DNA of 64,000 bases from positions 30,800 through 94,799 of the forward strand of contig NZ_RQVS01000003.1 of assembly GCF_003865375.1 (NCBI RefSeq), written 5' to 3'. Source of the DNA: Gulosibacter macacae (GTDB lineage: Bacteria; Actinomycetota; Actinomycetes; Actinomycetales; Microbacteriaceae). Made by a program: the position numbers and the translations under genes. Shown one piece after another: positions 1 to 9,314 of the stretch (within the stretch, counting starts at the first letter, position 1; each line of letters starts with the position of its first letter). Under the pieces are notes generated by a model that ran no database searches, had not been told where the DNA came from, and saw nothing but the letters and a program-made list of their open reading frames with translations.

Positions 1-22
1 GAAGCCGTCGAATCAGCGACGG

Positions 23-250
23 CTAATTCAGCCAATCATCGTCATCGTCGTCCGCATTCGGGCCAATCGTGCCGTCGGCGCGGACGACGATGCGCGTCCC
101 ATTCTCGTGCTCGGCGACCGGGCGACCCTCTAGCCAGGTGAGCGTCCAGAACCCTTCGGGCACTGCGGCATCCTCCAGCTGCGAGACGAACGCTGGTGGC
201 AATCCAGCAGGTGCCGGGGTGCCGGTGCGCCATCGCGAGCCAATGCGCAT
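23..250 (-). CDS. Small acidic hypothetical protein (75 aa)
   Basis: I do not recognise a named family. The 75-residue product has a run of six aspartates just before its C-terminal WLN and shows no signal peptide or membrane segment. Its start codon overlaps the stop of the upstream GNAT-like gene as TAATG, so the two are almost certainly co-translated. Together with valS it forms a leftward unit. The tight coupling and ordinary codon use support a real gene. Function unknown; a role linked to the acetyltransferase neighbour is only a guess. Confidence 0.6.
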   Translation of the reverse strand: MRIGSRWRTGTPAPAGLPPAFVSQLEDAAVPEGFWTLTWLEGRPVAEHENGTRIVVRADGTIGPNADDDDDDWLN

Positions 251-798
251 TAGCGCTCTGCCGTCATCGACTGCACCGGCATCTCGTAGACGCCGTAGGG
301 CTGCGACTCGCCGAGTTCCTTACTGAACTTCACAGCTTTGCTCGCGCTTTCGGGGAGGAGCCAGCGCAGGCGCTCGGCTCCCGCGGCGGCGGCACGCTCG
401 TGCAGGGCAAGGATGATTGCCTCGAGCGCCTCACCGTCGTACTCCACTCGTTCGACGAAACAGGCGTGCACGTCGAGCAAACGCGAGCCATCGAGTGCCG
501 AGAACGTCGGCGACGAGATCGCGAAACCCACGAGGTTGCCCGAGCGCCCGACGACGATCGATTCGAGTCCGGCGATGGCGTGCGCATCCCCCGCGAAACC
601 GAGCTGATGCCAGGTGCGCAGCGCGACTTCATCGCGGTACGACATCCCAAGCTCCTCGAGCGAACCGGCGTAGAGGCCGACCCAATCGAAGAAGTCACCA
701 TCGGCCAGCGGCCGCACTTCTGGGGTGGCGCGCACCGCGCTCTCGCGCCGCAGGCTTCGCGCGCTTCGGCGTGAGAGTGGGGGAGGAGTTTGCGTCAT
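250..798 (-). CDS. GNAT-like acetyltransferase family protein
   Basis: The 182-residue protein has the layout of a GNAT N-acetyltransferase: an N-terminal strand and helix region, a central strand (LVGFAISSPTF), a segment starting LLDVHACFVE, then a helix after VEYDGEALEAIILALHERA, and a C-terminal half with YGVYEMPV. The canonical acetyl-CoA loop Q/RxxGxG/A is not obvious, so the assignment is by overall pattern. It starts 83 bases downstream of the valS stop, on the same strand, and overlaps the next small gene by TAATG. Substrate unknown. It may acetylate a small molecule or a protein N-terminus. Confidence 0.55.
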   Translation of the reverse strand: MTQTPPPLSRRSARSLRRESAVRATPEVRPLADGDFFDWVGLYAGSLEELGMSYRDEVALRTWHQLGFAGDAHAIAGLESIVVGRSGNLVGFAISSPTFSALDGSRLLDVHACFVERVEYDGEALEAIILALHERAAAAGAERLRWLLPESASKAVKFSKELGESQPYGVYEMPVQSMTAER

Positions 799-881
799 GC
801 TGTTCGTTCCATCTGGACGTGAGGCCGTCAGTGTACGTGCCGGTGCTTGGAGTTCGAAGAGGTATCGCCCAATCGATATCG

Positions 882-3476
882 CTACGCCTTGACCGGCGGT
901 TCGCCGAGCACGACGTCGCGCACCTCGAGGGCCTCGCCGGCGACCACGGTGAGCTGCTCGATGCGGCCCACCGCCTTGAGGTCGTCAGCAATGGCTTCGA
1001 CAAGTTCGATATCGGCCTCGGCGGCCGCGATGGTCACGCTGAGAATCGGGGTCTTCGGCGAAACCTTTTCGGCCGTCTTGGCACCACGAATTGAGGTGAG
1101 CGCCTCCGAGGCCAACGCGAGCGCGCGTGCATCCGACACCTCGGGCAACTCGGCAACCGTCGGCCACGCGGCCTGGTGCACCGAACCCTGCTGCCACCAC
1201 GACCACACTTCTTCGGTCGCAAACGGGATGAACGGGGCAAAGAGGCGTACGAGCGTCTTGATCGCGAGTCGGGTTGCGGCAACGGCCGACTGACGGGCTG
1301 CGTCATCGGTGCCGTACGCGCGCTCCTTGACGAGCTCGAGGTAGTCGTCACAGAACGCCCAGAAGAACGACTCGGTGGTCTCGAGTGCGCGAGCGTGATT
1401 GAACTCGTCGAGCGCACGCGTGGCCGACTCGACAACGCTGCGGAGTTCCGCGAGCATCGCGAGGTCGAGGGGATGCGTTACCGCCTCAGCCGTCGCGCCC
1501 TCAGCGTTGTAGCCGAGCACGAGCTTGGCGGCATTGAGCACCTTGATCGCGAGGCGACGGCCGATCTTGATCTGCGTCGGGCGCTGCGGGTCGAACGCCG
1601 CGTCGGTTCCGAGTCGGCTCGAGGCTGCCCAATAGCGAACTGCGTCGGAGCCGTGCTCATCGAGTAGCCCCGCGGGCGTCACCACATTGCCCTTCGACTT
1701 CGACATCTTCTTGCGGTCGGGGTCGACAATGAAGCCGGAGATCGTCGCGTGCTTCCAGGGCAGCTGGTCGTCTTCGAGCTGGCTGCGCAGCACGGTCGTG
1801 AACAGCCACGTGCGGATGATGTCCTGGCCCTGCGGGCGCACATCGAACGGCGACACGAGCTTCCAGAGCTCTTCGTCGCGCTCCCAACCACCAGCGAGCT
1901 GCGGGGTGAGCGATGAGGTCATCCAGGTGTCCATCACGTCGACCTCGCCGACGAATCCACCGGCCTCGCCTCGCTGCGACTCGTCGTAGCCGGTCGGAGC
2001 ATCCGACGACGGATCGACCGGCAGTTGTTCGGGCGACGCCACGATCGGTGCGTCAAAATTGGGCTCGCCGTGCTCGTCGATCGGGTACCAGATCGGAATC
2101 GGCACGCCGAAGAAGCGCTGGCGCGAAATGAGCCAGTCACCCGAGAGCCCCTCAACCCAATTTTCGTAGCGCACACGCATGAACTCGGGCACGAAATCGA
2201 GCTCAGCGCCGCGCTCGAGCAGCTTCGCTCGCAGGGCCTCGTCGGTCGCGCCGTTGCGCACGTACCACTGACGGGTCGACACGATCTCGAGCGGGCGGTC
2301 GCCCTTCTCGAAGAATTTCACCGGGCGCACCGTCTTCTTTGGCTCACCCTCGAGTTCGCCCGAGGCCCGCAGCGCCTCAACCACGGTCTGCTTGGCGCTG
2401 AACACGGTCTTGCCGACCATCTGCTCGAACACCTCGACACCACGCTCGTTCGTGATCACCTCAGGGCGCTCCGCGAGGATGCGGCCGTCTTCACCGAGAA
2501 TCGAGCGGTTCGGCAGCTTGAGTTCGCGCCACCACACCACATCGGTGACATCACCGAAGGTGCAGATCATGGCAATACCCGAACCCTTGTCTTTCTCGGC
2601 GAGGGGGTGCGCGAGCACCGGCACCTCAACGTCGAAGATCGGGGTGCGCACGGTCGTACCGAACAGCGGCTGGTAGCGCTCGTCATCGGGATGCGCGACC
2701 AACGCCACGCAGGCGGGCAACAGCTCGGGGCGGGTGGTCTCGATAAAGACATCACCGTCGTTACCGTGGAATGCAACGCGGTAGTAGGCGCCCTCTTGGT
2801 CGCGGTCTTCCAACTCTGCCTGGGCAACCGCGGTGCGGAAGGTGACGTCCCAAAGCGTCGGGGCCATGTCTTGGTAGGCCTCGCCGCGCTCAATATTGCG
2901 GATGAACGCGAGCTGCGAGGCGCGTCGGCTCGCATCGTCGATGGTGCGGTAGGTCTGGGTCCAGTCAACTGAGAGGCCGAGCTTGCGCCAGACATCCTCG
3001 AAGGTCTTCTCGTCTTCAATGGTCAGCGCTTCGCACAGCTCGATGAAGTTGCGGCGTGAGATTGGCTGCTGGTCGGCGGCCTTGATGCTCTTGCCGTCGC
3101 CGCCCTGGTGCGGCGGTTCGAAGCCCTCAACGTAGGGCAGCGTCGGGTCGACGCGCACACCGTAGTAGTTCTGCACTCGGCGTTCGGTCGGCAGGCCGTT
3201 GTCGTCCCAACCCATCGGGTAGAACACGCGCTTGCCCTGCATGCGCTGGTAGCGGCTGATGACATCGGTGTGGGTGTAGCTGAACACGTGGCCGATGTGC
3301 AGCGAACCGGATGCCGTGGGCGGGGGAGTGTCGACCGACCAGACATCTGCGCGGCTCGCGCCCTCGCGATCGAAGCGATAGGTGCCCTGGGTTTCCCAAG
3401 CCTCACCCCACTTGTCCTCTAGTCCCTCGAGTGCGGGACGATCGGGGAGGTTGGGCTGCTGGTTGGCGTGGGTCAT
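882..3476 (-). CDS. valS: Valine--tRNA ligase
   Basis: This class Ia aminoacyl-tRNA synthetase charges tRNA-Val in the cytoplasm and edits misactivated threonine. The HIGH signature appears as GSLHIGH about 60 residues from the start and the KMSKS signature as KKMSKSKGN in the second half. Between them lies the CP1 editing insertion. The 864-residue length is normal for actinobacterial ValS. An in-frame ATG lies 20 codons upstream, but the ATG at 3476 is preceded by AAAGG at a good distance and gives the usual short N-terminus (MTHANQQ), so I chose it. It is the first gene of a leftward unit with the GNAT-like gene and the 75-residue ORF. No T-box is evident upstream, unlike ileS in this window. 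Confidence 0.97.
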   Translation of the reverse strand: MTHANQQPNLPDRPALEGLEDKWGEAWETQGTYRFDREGASRADVWSVDTPPPTASGSLHIGHVFSYTHTDVISRYQRMQGKRVFYPMGWDDNGLPTERRVQNYYGVRVDPTLPYVEGFEPPHQGGDGKSIKAADQQPISRRNFIELCEALTIEDEKTFEDVWRKLGLSVDWTQTYRTIDDASRRASQLAFIRNIERGEAYQDMAPTLWDVTFRTAVAQAELEDRDQEGAYYRVAFHGNDGDVFIETTRPELLPACVALVAHPDDERYQPLFGTTVRTPIFDVEVPVLAHPLAEKDKGSGIAMICTFGDVTDVVWWRELKLPNRSILGEDGRILAERPEVITNERGVEVFEQMVGKTVFSAKQTVVEALRASGELEGEPKKTVRPVKFFEKGDRPLEIVSTRQWYVRNGATDEALRAKLLERGAELDFVPEFMRVRYENWVEGLSGDWLISRQRFFGVPIPIWYPIDEHGEPNFDAPIVASPEQLPVDPSSDAPTGYDESQRGEAGGFVGEVDVMDTWMTSSLTPQLAGGWERDEELWKLVSPFDVRPQGQDIIRTWLFTTVLRSQLEDDQLPWKHATISGFIVDPDRKKMSKSKGNVVTPAGLLDEHGSDAVRYWAASSRLGTDAAFDPQRPTQIKIGRRLAIKVLNAAKLVLGYNAEGATAEAVTHPLDLAMLAELRSVVESATRALDEFNHARALETTESFFWAFCDDYLELVKERAYGTDDAARQSAVAATRLAIKTLVRLFAPFIPFATEEVWSWWQQGSVHQAAWPTVAELPEVSDARALALASEALTSIRGAKTAEKVSPKTPILSVTIAAAEADIELVEAIADDLKAVGRIEQLTVVAGEALEVRDVVLGEPPVKA

Positions 3477-3674
3477 CGTGGCCTTTCGCTGTGCGCGGCA
3501 CCGAGTCGAGGGTGCCTTAGATGTGAACCACATCATCCTAGCCGCCCCAGCACATTGGACGCGTACCGATTCTCGTCGGCAGAACGCGCATGCTCAGGGG
3601 GCTGTGAGGTTGGCTTAATACGGTCGGGCAAAGAGTCGAGTCGCAGTGTGGCGGCTCGCGCGTAGGAGGTCACC

Positions 3675-3959
3675 ATGCCGACGTACGAGTTCGTCTGCCC
3701 CGGGCGGCATCGCACCGATCGTGTGTTCAGCATGGCTGAAGTCCCCGGCACCATCGACTGTCCCGAGTGCAGCATCCGCGCACGCCGGGTCATTGGTGCC
3801 CCGCATCTGGGCCGCAGTGGCGCCGCGGGATTTGCCGCGATTGACACTGCCGCCAGATCGGCCCATGAGCCCGAAGTCGTGAGGTCCACGCATCCGGGCA
3901 CCTCTGCGGTGGCGAGTGTGACGCACAACCCACTGCATCAACGATTGCCGCGCGACTGA
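3675..3959 (+). CDS. fmdB: FmdB-type zinc-ribbon protein
   Basis: The 94-residue protein opens with MPTYEFVCPG and has a second cysteine pair at CPEC, the hallmark of the short FmdB/CxxC_CxxC_SSSS zinc-ribbon family. The first half of the ribbon has a single visible Cys (C8) followed by GRHRTD, so the first knuckle is CPGRH, possibly using His; that is slightly atypical. A strong GGAGG sits before the ATG. It lies 54 bases upstream of the formamidase gene, matching the fmdB-fmdA pairing described in Methylophilus, where FmdB was proposed to regulate amide use. The low-complexity tail after residue 50 carries no motif I recognise. Confidence 0.8.
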   Translation: MPTYEFVCPGRHRTDRVFSMAEVPGTIDCPECSIRARRVIGAPHLGRSGAAGFAAIDTAARSAHEPEVVRSTHPGTSAVASVTHNPLHQRLPRD

Positions 3960-4013
3960 GCGCGGCGTGCGGTCGAGCAACGATGCTCCACCGCCGAGAG
4001 GAGTTCTGCAACC

Positions 4014-5267
4014 ATGCCCATGAGTATCTTCCCGCTTGACTCGAACAAGCCCTTCACCGAGCAAGCGAAGCTCGGCCACAATCGGTGGCATCCCGAGATT
4101 CCACCGGTCGAAACGGTTCGCCCGGGCGACGTGTTTCGGGTCGACTGCCGCGAGTGGTTTGACGGCGCCATTCGCAATGACGACAGCGCCGACGACATCT
4201 TGAATGCACCGTTGCTCGGCGTGCACAAGCTCAGCGGACCAATTCGCGTCGAGGGTGCGAAGCCGGGTGACCTGCTCATCGTCGACATTCTTGACGTCGG
4301 ACCGATTCCACAGGAAGATTCCGGGCCGCTCGCGGGCCAGGGCTGGGGGTACACGGGCATTTTTGCGAAGCGCAATGGCGGCAGCTTCCTCACCGATCAG
4401 TTCCCAGATGCGTACAAGGCGATCTGGGACTTCACCGGACAGGTGGCGACGAGTCGGCACATCCCCGAGGTCGCGTTTGAGGGGATCATTCACCCGGGCC
4501 TCATGGGCACTGCTCCCTCAGCCGAACTGCTATCGAAGTGGAATGCACGCGAGGGCGCACTGATCGCAACAGATCCGCATCGGGTACCGCCTCTTGCCCT
4601 CCCGCCGGAACCGCAAGAAGCGGTGCTCGGCGGTATCCCCGAAAGCGACTTCGACCGGGTGGCTGGCGAGGCAGCTCGAACCGCCCCGCCGCGCGAGAAC
4701 GGTGGCAATCAGGACATCAAGAACCTGTCGAAAGGCACCCGGGTGTTCTACCCGGTGTTTGTCGACGGCGCGAATCTCTCGGTTGGTGACCTGCACTTTT
4801 CGCAGGGCGACGGTGAGATCACCTTCTGTGGCGCGATTGAGATGGGCGGGTTCATCGACCTGCGTGTTGATGTGCTCAAGAACGGAATGGAGACCTACGG
4901 CGTGGCAGAGAACGCGATCTTCATGCCGGGTCGGGTTGAACCGCAGTTCAGTGAGTGGCTGGCATTCTCAGGCACCTCGGTGACGCTCGAGGGGGAGCAG
5001 CGCTACCTCGATTCACACCTGGCTTATCAACGAGCCTGCCTGCATGCGATCGACTACCTCACGAAGTTCGGCTACAGCCCGGAACAGGCCTACCTCTTGC
5101 TTGGTGCAGCGCCGATCGAAGGCCGGCTCTCGGGCGTCGTCGATATTCCGAACGCCTGCGCGACGGTGTACTTGCCGACGGCGATGTTCGACTTCGATGT
5201 GCGCCCGAGCGCTTCGGGCCCGCATCAGGTGACCCAGGGCATCCCGGCACCGCACGCGCCAGCGTAA
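4014..5267 (+). CDS. fmdA: Formamidase / acetamidase family (FmdA)
   Basis: The 417-residue protein belongs to the FmdA_AmdA family, which hydrolyses formamide or short aliphatic amides to ammonia and the acid. Family features visible here are GHNRWHPEIPPV near residue 25, RVDCREWFDGAI, the segment HPGLMGTAPS about residue 165, DIKNLSKGTRVFYPVFV, the acidic strand GDLHFSQGDGEI, and a C-terminal CATVYLPTAMF. Length matches full-length formamidases. GAGGAG precedes the start. The gene follows fmdB with no terminator between them and ends at a strong hairpin shared with convergent pckG. The likely role is nitrogen scavenging from formamide. Confidence 0.92.
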   Translation: MPMSIFPLDSNKPFTEQAKLGHNRWHPEIPPVETVRPGDVFRVDCREWFDGAIRNDDSADDILNAPLLGVHKLSGPIRVEGAKPGDLLIVDILDVGPIPQEDSGPLAGQGWGYTGIFAKRNGGSFLTDQFPDAYKAIWDFTGQVATSRHIPEVAFEGIIHPGLMGTAPSAELLSKWNAREGALIATDPHRVPPLALPPEPQEAVLGGIPESDFDRVAGEAARTAPPRENGGNQDIKNLSKGTRVFYPVFVDGANLSVGDLHFSQGDGEITFCGAIEMGGFIDLRVDVLKNGMETYGVAENAIFMPGRVEPQFSEWLAFSGTSVTLEGEQRYLDSHLAYQRACLHAIDYLTKFGYSPEQAYLLLGAAPIEGRLSGVVDIPNACATVYLPTAMFDFDVRPSASGPHQVTQGIPAPHAPA

Positions 5268-5298
5268 CTCGCGCGGGCGACACGACTCACATAAACAC

Positions 5299-5328
5299 TT
5301 GGGGGCACCTCGTGCGAGGTGCCCCCAA
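5299..5328. terminator. Bidirectional hairpin terminator between fmdA and pckG
   Basis: A near-perfect inverted repeat (TTGGGGGCACCTC with its complement and a short loop) sits between two convergent genes whose stops are about 75 bases apart. The flanking T and A runs are short but present on both strands. It fits termination of both transcripts. Confidence 0.8.
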
Positions 5329-5341
5329 AGTGATTACGTGC

Positions 5342-7183
5342 TTAGTCGATTGCCTTGAAGCCACCGCGCACTTCACCGAGCTGGATGAGCAGCTCGAAGG
5401 GAACGCGCGAACCGATCTCCTTGAAGTAATCGGTGGTGGTGTTGAGTTCCGACTTCCAGCCCTCGACCGGCACCGAGAAGAGCCTCTCGAGTTGCTCCGG
5501 GGTGATCTCGAGGCCTTCGACGTCGAGGTCTTCGACCTTCGGCAGGTTGCCGATCGGCGACTCGACGTAGTCAACCTTGCCTTCGAGGCGACGGATTGCC
5601 CAGTCAATGGCGCGGATGTTCTCGCCGAAGCCCGGCCACAGGAACGAACCGTCGTCGTCGCGACGGAACCAGTTCACCTGGAAAATTGCCGGAGCCTTGT
5701 CGCCGAGCTGCTCGCCCATGTCGAGCCAGTGGTCCCAGTAGTCACCCATGTGGTAGCCCGCGAAGGGCTGCATGGCGAAGGGGTCGTGACGCAGCTCACC
5801 GAGCGTGCCCTCAGCAGCAGCGGTGCGCTCCGAGCCGAGGGTCGCGCCCATGAAGCAACCGTGGTCCCAGTCCTTCGACTGGTAGACGAGGGGCACATTG
5901 GTGCGGCGGCGGCCACCGAACAGGATGATGTCGACGGGCACACCGTCAGCAGCTTCCCAATCGGGTGAGATGGTCGGGCACTGGTCGGCGCGCACGGTGA
6001 AGCGAGCGTTCGGGTGCGCGGCGGGGGTCTCCGACTCGGGCGTCCAGTCGTTGCCCTGCCAGTCGATGAGGTGTGCGGGCGTCTCATCGGTCATGCCCTC
6101 CCACCAGACATCCCCGTCGTCGGTGAGCGCGACGTTCGTGAAGATGGTGTTCTTCGCAATCGTCTCCATGGCAACCGGGTTGGTTGACCAGCCGGTACCC
6201 GGGGCAACACCGAAGAAGCCGTATTCGGGGTTGATCGCGTAGAGGCGGCCGTCGTCACCGGGGCGCATCCAGACAATGTCGTCACCGACGGTCTCGACCT
6301 TCCAGCCGTCGACCTTCGGGCGCATCATTGCGAGGTTCGTCTTCCCGGTCGCCGACGGGAAGGCGCCGGTGATGGTGTACTTCTTGCCCTCGGGGCTCGT
6401 GGCCTGGATGAGGAGCATGTGCTCGGCCATCCAACCTTCGTCGCGGGCCATCACCGAGGCGATACGCAGGGCGAAGCACTTCTTGCCGAGGAGGGCGTTG
6501 CCACCGTAGCCCGAGCCGTACGACATGATTTCGCGGGTCTCGGGGAAGTGCGCGATGTACTTCGTGTAGTTACACGGCCACGCCACGTCGGGACGGTCGT
6601 TGCCATCGGCGTCGGTGAGCGGGTAGCCCACCGAGTGCAGTGCCGGCACCCACTGACGGTCGGGCGTGATGTAGTCGAGGGCAGCCTTACCCGAACGAGT
6701 CATCAGCGCCATCGACACGACAACGTAGGGCGAGTCGGTGATTTCGACACCGTACTGCGTGATCTTGCCGCCGAGCGGACCCATGGCGAACGGCACGACA
6801 TACATGGTGCGGCCGAGCATCGAGCCATCGAAGAGGCTCTTGAGTTCCTGGCGCATCTCAACCGGGTCGCGCCAATTGTTCGTGGGGCCAGCATCGGCCT
6901 CGATCTGCGAGCAGATGAAGGTGCGGCTCTCGACGCGGGCGACATCTGCGGCGTCGGAGCGAGCGAGGAACGAACCCGGACGAATATCTTCGTTGAGGCG
7001 GATGAGCGAACCCTGCTCCACCATCTCAGCGGTAAGGCGGTCAAACTCTTCCTGCGAGCCATCGCACCAGACCACGCGGTCGGGCTTGGTGAGCTGCGCC
7101 GTGGCCACCACCCAAGCGTTCACGTCGGCGTTCGCCGACAACTGGGGGATGTCGTCAATGTTCACGGGTGAGTGAGAAGTCAT
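5342..7183 (-). CDS. pckG: Phosphoenolpyruvate carboxykinase (GTP)
   Basis: This enzyme converts oxaloacetate plus GTP to PEP, CO2 and GDP, the first committed step of gluconeogenesis. The 613-residue length is that of the GTP family, as is the TNNWRDP segment. The P-loop reads [10 protein letters not shown] and the guanine and metal region includes [23 protein letters not shown] is also family-typical. In many GTP-type enzymes the P-loop residue before GKTN is a reactive cysteine; here it is threonine. A longer reading frame exists upstream, but the ATG at 7183 starts the conserved N-terminus. It is convergent with fmdA and divergent from the sensor kinase gene. Confidence 0.96.
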   Translation of the reverse strand: MTSHSPVNIDDIPQLSANADVNAWVVATAQLTKPDRVVWCDGSQEEFDRLTAEMVEQGSLIRLNEDIRPGSFLARSDAADVARVESRTFICSQIEADAGPTNNWRDPVEMRQELKSLFDGSMLGRTMYVVPFAMGPLGGKITQYGVEITDSPYVVVSMALMTRSGKAALDYITPDRQWVPALHSVGYPLTDADGNDRPDVAWPCNYTKYIAHFPETREIMSYGSGYGGNALLGKKCFALRIASVMARDEGWMAEHMLLIQATSPEGKKYTITGAFPSATGKTNLAMMRPKVDGWKVETVGDDIVWMRPGDDGRLYAINPEYGFFGVAPGTGWSTNPVAMETIAKNTIFTNVALTDDGDVWWEGMTDETPAHLIDWQGNDWTPESETPAAHPNARFTVRADQCPTISPDWEAADGVPVDIILFGGRRRTNVPLVYQSKDWDHGCFMGATLGSERTAAAEGTLGELRHDPFAMQPFAGYHMGDYWDHWLDMGEQLGDKAPAIFQVNWFRRDDDGSFLWPGFGENIRAIDWAIRRLEGKVDYVESPIGNLPKVEDLDVEGLEITPEQLERLFSVPVEGWKSELNTTTDYFKEIGSRVPFELLIQLGEVRGGFKAID

Positions 7184-7398
7184 AGCGTGGCTGCTTTCAC
7201 GTTCGGGCGGGCTGGCGGCGGAAACCCCTAAGCCGATATGACGCGCGCATCGCTGCACGCGGTCGCATGGCGAAGTTATCTGTCAGTATCCCACGCGTTC
7301 ACTAACCCTTTCTCCACGGGATGCGTGGGGGATAGCCCCCGCACACGCTCCGGCGGGCCTCCTGCCACGGTGTTGCCCGCACTGACTAGCGTGAAGCT

Positions 7399-8628
7399 AT
7401 GTCCCATCGTTTCGTGCAGATTCTCGCTGCGATCCCGCAACTTGTGCTCTACGGGTTGGTCGCGTTGCCGATGCTGCTCGTCTGGGTCACGGTCGCAATA
7501 TTGGGCGTCAGCACGGCGCTCGTCGGCATCGGATTCGTGCTGCTCGCCATCAACGGATTCGTGCTGTTTGGCCTGGCCTGGCTCGAAGAGCGCCGGGTGG
7601 CGTGGACGTTCCGGCTCAATATTCCAGAGCATCGGATGCGTCGCTCGCAGCGCACCGACGGCTGGCGCGTCATCGACACCATCGGTCAGCAGTGGCTCGA
7701 TAGTCGCTCGTGGATCGCGCTCGTACACGGCAGCATCATCGGCATTCTTGGTGTGCTCTCGGTACTCGCCGTTATCGGCCTCGGCATGTCGGTGGGTTGG
7801 ATGACTGCGCCAATTCGCGGGGCAGATTTTTGGGTGGCGTTCTTCGATGTGCGCATCGCATCCTGGCAGGCGGGCCTGCTGGGCCTGCTCGGATTCGTAC
7901 TCGCCGGTGGCACGCTCTTTGGCCTTGGTGCCGCCCATCGCGCAATTTCGCGCCAGCTGCTCGAGCCGAATCTCGAAGGCGAGTTGCGCGCGGTGGCTAC
8001 TGAGCAATCGCAGCGTCGCACCCAGGCGATGAACGCCGCCGAAATCGAGCGCACGCGCATCGAGCGCGATCTCCACGACGGCGTGCAACCACGTCTGGTT
8101 GCGGTGGCGATGACGCTCGGTATGGCCAAGCGCAAGCTTCGTACCGACCCGGATGCGGCCGAGCGGCTCATCGACGAAGCGCACGCCTCGACGAAGACGG
8201 CGGTGACTGAACTTCGGCAACTTGTGCGGGGCATCCACCCCGCAGTGTTGCAGGACCGCGGGCTCGACGCGGCGCTCTCCGCGCTCGTTGGCCGCAGTGC
8301 CATTCCGGTCGAGATTCAGGTCGACCTGCACCGCCGTTACCCGAGCCAGGTCGAGGCGGCCATGTATTTCGCCGTCGCCGAGTCACTCACGAATGCCGCC
8401 AAGCACTCGGGGGCGAGCGCCGTGCGGGTACTCATCACTGAGCATGCGGGCAGTATCTGGGCGCGCATTGACGACAATGGCTGTGGCGGTGCGAGGATGC
8501 GACCAGGCGGCGGTCTTGACGGCGTGCAGAGTCGAATCACCGCGATTGGCGGCACGATCGAGGTGACGAGCCCCGAAGGCGGCCCCACCACTATTGATGT
8601 TTCGGTACCTATTGAAGGGATCAGCTGA
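7399..8628 (+). CDS. Two-component sensor histidine kinase (NarL-type partner)
   Basis: The N-terminal ~180 residues form four hydrophobic segments in two pairs, about 10-35, 38-62, 108-135 and 158-178, resembling the actinobacterial membrane sensor domain. A linker helix leads to a HisKA_3 dimerisation box, ERDLHDGVQ, whose phospho-acceptor is H226. The ATPase domain shows an N box (ESLTNAAKHS) and a G1 box (DDNGCGG). The stop codon overlaps the regulator ATG as TGATG, so kinase and regulator are translationally coupled. The signal is not evident; LiaS- and DesK-like envelope sensors have this architecture, so a cell-envelope stimulus is a reasonable inference. Confidence 0.93.
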   Translation: MSHRFVQILAAIPQLVLYGLVALPMLLVWVTVAILGVSTALVGIGFVLLAINGFVLFGLAWLEERRVAWTFRLNIPEHRMRRSQRTDGWRVIDTIGQQWLDSRSWIALVHGSIIGILGVLSVLAVIGLGMSVGWMTAPIRGADFWVAFFDVRIASWQAGLLGLLGFVLAGGTLFGLGAAHRAISRQLLEPNLEGELRAVATEQSQRRTQAMNAAEIERTRIERDLHDGVQPRLVAVAMTLGMAKRKLRTDPDAAERLIDEAHASTKTAVTELRQLVRGIHPAVLQDRGLDAALSALVGRSAIPVEIQVDLHRRYPSQVEAAMYFAVAESLTNAAKHSGASAVRVLITEHAGSIWARIDDNGCGGARMRPGGGLDGVQSRITAIGGTIEVTSPEGGPTTIDVSVPIEGIS

Positions 8629-9314
8629 TGCGCATCCTCATTTGTGAAGACAACGTGCTCCTGCGTGAGGGCCTGCAGCGCTTGCTGATTGAAGCCGATC
8701 ACGAGGTGGTCGCGGCGCTACCCGATACCCGAGGGCTCGGCGAAGCGGTGCGCGACCAGCGGCCCGATCTCGTCATCCTCGATGTGCGGCTCCCGCCCAC
8801 CTTTACCGATGAGGGCATTCGTGCGGCGCTCGCCCTGCGCAAACACTGGCAGCAACTCCCCATCCTGGTGCTCTCGCAATATGTCGAGGAGCGCTACGCC
8901 ACCGATCTCATTGCCCAGAGTGCTGGCGCGCTCGGCTACCTCCTCAAAGACCGCGTTGCTGATGTCGATGAGTTCCTCGACTCGATCGACGAGGTTGGTT
9001 CAGGTGGCACGGTGCTTGACCCCGAGGTCGTGAGCCAGTTGCTTGGCCGCCGTCAGCGCGATAGCCGCCTCGACGAACTCACCCCGCGTGAGCGTGAGGT
9101 GCTCGAACTCATGGCCGAGGGCCGCTCGAATGGGGCGATCGCGAAGCACATGTTTATCTCGGAAGGTTCGGTCGAAAAGCACATTTCGCAGGTGTTCCAA
9201 AAGCTTGGGCTGCAGCACGGCGCGAGCGGGAACCGTCGGGTACTTGCCGTGCTCGCGTTCCTCGGCGTGGAAATGCCCGAGGATGCGGACGACGCCGGGG
9301 GAGGAAGCGCATGA
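8628..9314 (+). CDS. NarL/FixJ-family response regulator
   Basis: The receiver domain has the acidic pair ED near the start, the phosphorylatable D52 in VILDVRLP, and the conserved lysine in YLLKDR. A LuxR-type helix-turn-helix follows (LTPREREVLELMAEG, then a recognition helix around SEGSVEKHISQVF). Between them is a short linker. The gene overlaps the kinase upstream (TGATG) and the next gene downstream (ATGA), placing the downstream surface protein in the same operon and making it a likely output or partner. It is 228 residues, normal for the family. Confidence 0.95.
   Translation: MRILICEDNVLLREGLQRLLIEADHEVVAALPDTRGLGEAVRDQRPDLVILDVRLPPTFTDEGIRAALALRKHWQQLPILVLSQYVEERYATDLIAQSAGALGYLLKDRVADVDEFLDSIDEVGSGGTVLDPEVVSQLLGRRQRDSRLDELTPREREVLELMAEGRSNGAIAKHMFISEGSVEKHISQVFQKLGLQHGASGNRRVLAVLAFLGVEMPEDADDAGGGSA

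Noticed and set aside
2025-2972. A 315-codon open frame antisense to valS
   Set aside because: Same reason: a high-GC shadow frame with low-complexity composition and no start signal.
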